Source: Deinococcus sp.
GTDB lineage: Bacteria > Deinococcota > Deinococci > Deinococcales > Deinococcaceae
Length of the DNA: 7,563 bases
Direction of reading: 5' to 3'
Assembly (NCBI RefSeq): GCF_018260555.1
Contig: NZ_JAGLBB010000092.1
Span: 1-7,563 of the forward strand
Shown: positions 6,438 to 7,563 of the stretch, in pieces
How positions within the stretch are numbered: the stretch's first letter is position 1
How the letters are laid out: every line of letters begins with the position of its first letter
Notes under the pieces: generated by a model
What the model saw: only the letters and a program-made list of their open reading frames with translations
Told to the model about the DNA's origin: nothing
Database searches by the model: none
Made by a program: the position numbers and the translations under genes

Positions 6438-7452
6438 GTAACGGGTCGCTGCCCTGCGCTTTACGGGGTCGCCCGCGCCTGCCGCTTCCAGCTCCGGCGC
6501 GGATGGCGGCGGCCCCGGCGGCGATCCGTTCCCCCTGAATGCGGTCGAGCAGGGTGCTGGCGGGTTCGTCGGTGGGGTCCTGGGGGACGAGCTGGCCGGT
6601 GAAGGCGCGGTGCAGGATGCTCTGGCGGGTGCTCTCGGCGCGTTTCAGTTCGGCCGCGACGGTCGCTTCGAGGTTGTCGAGCACCGAGAGGCGGCGTTCG
6701 ACCTCCGCCACGATGAACTCCTGCTCGGGAAGAGGGGGGAGTTTAAAAACGAACGATCTAAGCTGACTTAAATTTATTCGCGGCCTCGTTGCGCCATGGA
6801 TGTTTTTTGAAAATTCTATATAAGTATCCTGATCAGATAAAGCGAAGACTAGATATTCTGGGATGACTCTGCTCGTGTTGCATCTAATGGCGAAGCAATC
6901 GGCCTTATTAATCGATTTGCCGAACTTGGTTTCATAGATGCATACCCTGATACTTTTGTCAATAAAAGAAGAGAAGATGATATCTTTGCTCTGAATAGTG
7001 TAACGCTTGAGATTTTGGTACTTTTCCTCTGAGATATAGGTTTTTTTCTCTGAAATAAACTGAAGGTGGCCAATATTTTCAAGCCTGATTACTCGAATAC
7101 CGACTGACGTATAATCTGATGACTTTAAGTTTGATCCAAATGGGCCATCGAAGATAGTGGTCGCGCATTCTTCTACTGTTGCTTCTAGCCAAGATGAAAT
7201 GTTCTGGGTCTGGGTGCGCCATTCCCGCGATAGTTCCCCGGTGACGGCGGCGTGCAGCAGGCTCTGGCGGTAGCGTTTCAGCAGTCCCTGCGTGCGCCGC
7301 AGCTCGGCCACGCCTGCGTCGAGCTTGCTGAACAGTTCCTCGACCTTCTCCACGATCCGCCCCTGCTCGGCGAGGGGAGGGAGTAGAAAAGAAAACTTCA
7401 AGACAGTTTTGGGGTCGACTCTTGGGTGCTGAACACCACTAACATTTTCCAT
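6421..7452 (-). CDS. hsdS: Type I restriction-modification specificity subunit (HsdS), N-terminally truncated
   Basis: HsdS chooses the DNA target of the type I enzyme through two target-recognition domains (TRDs) joined by conserved helices. Counted from the ATG at 7452, the remnant holds the last part of TRD1 (1-24), conserved region 1 (PPLAEQ 25-30, then a coiled-coil-like helix to about 78), a complete TRD2 (about 81-238, with GPFGSNLKSSDYTSVGIRV and RPRINLSQL), and conserved region 2 from PPLPEQ (239-244). The tail contains GRRGRPRK (324-331), an AT-hook-like motif. A usual HsdS has about 400-450 residues, so about 130 from TRD1 are missing. Upstream in the same frame, TLLLSKPFVSYA (7488-7453) is still HsdS-like, but a TGA at 7497-7495 and unrelated GC-rich DNA follow. 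No ribosome binding site precedes 7452, so expression is doubtful; the gene is probably broken by an insertion near 7490. TRD2 DNA is AT-rich. The stop overlaps the GIY-YIG gene. Confidence 0.85.
   Translation of the reverse strand: MENVSGVQHPRVDPKTVLKFSFLLPPLAEQGRIVEKVEELFSKLDAGVAELRRTQGLLKRYRQSLLHAAVTGELSREWRTQTQNISSWLEATVEECATTIFDGPFGSNLKSSDYTSVGIRVIRLENIGHLQFISEKKTYISEEKYQNLKRYTIQSKDIIFSSFIDKSIRVCIYETKFGKSINKADCFAIRCNTSRVIPEYLVFALSDQDTYIEFSKNIHGATRPRINLSQLRSFVFKLPPLPEQEFIVAEVERRLSVLDNLEATVAAELKRAESTRQSILHRAFTGQLVPQDPTDEPASTLLDRIQGERIAAGAAAIRAGAGSGRRGRPRKAQGSDPLLTEKE
6592..6741. repeat. hsdS conserved-region repeat, copy 2 (C-terminal)
   Basis: This GC-rich segment (70% in the line 6601-6660) encodes PPLPEQ...SILHRAFTGQL and is a diverged direct repeat of 7234-7383. 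The anchors CCGGTGA (6596 and 7238) and CCTGCTCGG (6720 and 7362) share the same offset of 642 bases, so the copies differ by no net insertion. Such paired repeats are typical of two-TRD HsdS genes and give homology for TRD exchange. Confidence 0.7.
7234..7383. repeat. hsdS conserved-region repeat, copy 1 (central)
   Basis: Partner of 6592-6741 at a constant 642-base offset (214 codons). It encodes PPLAEQGRIVEKVEELFSKLD...SLLHAAVTGEL, the central spacer between TRD1 and TRD2. The AT-rich TRD DNA begins immediately outside the GC-rich PPL-x-EQ codons in both copies. Confidence 0.7.
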
Positions 7453-7490
7453 AGCGTAGGAAACAAAAGGTTTAGAAAGAAGTAGTGTAA

Positions 7491-7563
7491 CTGCTCAGCA
7501 GGGGGGTGGGGTGCGGCGCAAAGTGTAGAGTCTGGGTATCGCTGACGATGCCTGCCCAAACTG
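7491..7563 (+). mobile_element. Foreign DNA interrupting hsdS, possible insertion-sequence end
   Basis: At about 7490 the AT-rich TRD1 codons change abruptly to GC-rich DNA with no HsdS similarity in any frame. The new sequence begins with the near-palindrome CTGCT-C-AGCAG followed by a G-rich run, compatible with a transposable element end. An ATG at 7548-7550 starts a frame MPAQT that leaves the window, placed as a transposase gene near an element end would be. I do not recognise the family, and a simple deletion or rearrangement junction is an alternative. It shares no clear terminal repeat with the presumed element at the left end. Confidence 0.35.

Noticed and set aside
1..7563. Search for hsdR, an antitoxin, tRNA or a CRISPR array
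   Set aside because: No helicase or PD-(D/E)xK restriction subunit frame, no cloverleaf-like sequence and no regularly spaced repeat were seen; hsdR, if present, must lie outside.

Overview
The window is GC-rich DNA (about 60-70% G+C over most of it) from a bacterium using AGGAGG-type ribosome binding sites. Codon use, protein style and the insertion-sequence-like ends make a Deinococcus-type host my best guess (inference, roughly 60% sure). It reads as an accessory island: the integrase and primase of an integrative element, then a type I restriction-modification (R-M) locus that carries two extra genes on the opposite strand. There is no housekeeping gene, tRNA, rRNA or CRISPR array.

Layout. 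Bases 1 to about 76 look like the end of an insertion sequence that cuts off the 3' end of a tyrosine integrase gene (minus strand, start at 1119). The integrase keeps the R, K and HxxR catalytic residues but has lost the tyrosine. A short AT-rich divergent region (1120-1219) with two dyads separates it from a plus-strand gene (1220-2941) for an archaeo-eukaryotic-type primase-like protein with C-terminal winged-helix domains. Only 7 bases away and convergent is hsdM (minus, stop at 2949), the methyltransferase subunit of a type I R-M system. Divergent from hsdM is a plus-strand pair: an EcsC-family protein (4499-5368) and a GIY-YIG nuclease-domain protein (5436-6437). The nuclease gene overlaps tail-to-tail by 17 bases with hsdS (minus, stop at 6421), the specificity subunit. 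hsdS has lost its N-terminal target-recognition domain at a sharp composition break near 7490, where another probable mobile element begins.

How the genes could work together. HsdM and HsdS would form the methylating core of a type I enzyme; no hsdR is visible, and the hsdS lesion suggests the system is incomplete or decaying. The EcsC and GIY-YIG genes look intact, have good ribosome binding sites and sit between hsdM and hsdS in opposite orientation. They are the best candidate here for an undescribed defence or R-M-accessory module, but that role is inference from location and domain content. An 11-base perfect inverted repeat covering both the hsdM and ecsC-like start codons could link the two units. 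A degenerate copy of the hsdS 3' end upstream of the GIY-YIG gene hints at how that gene entered the locus. The second recognition domain of HsdS is encoded by strikingly AT-rich DNA between GC-rich conserved repeats, the mark of recognition-domain exchange.
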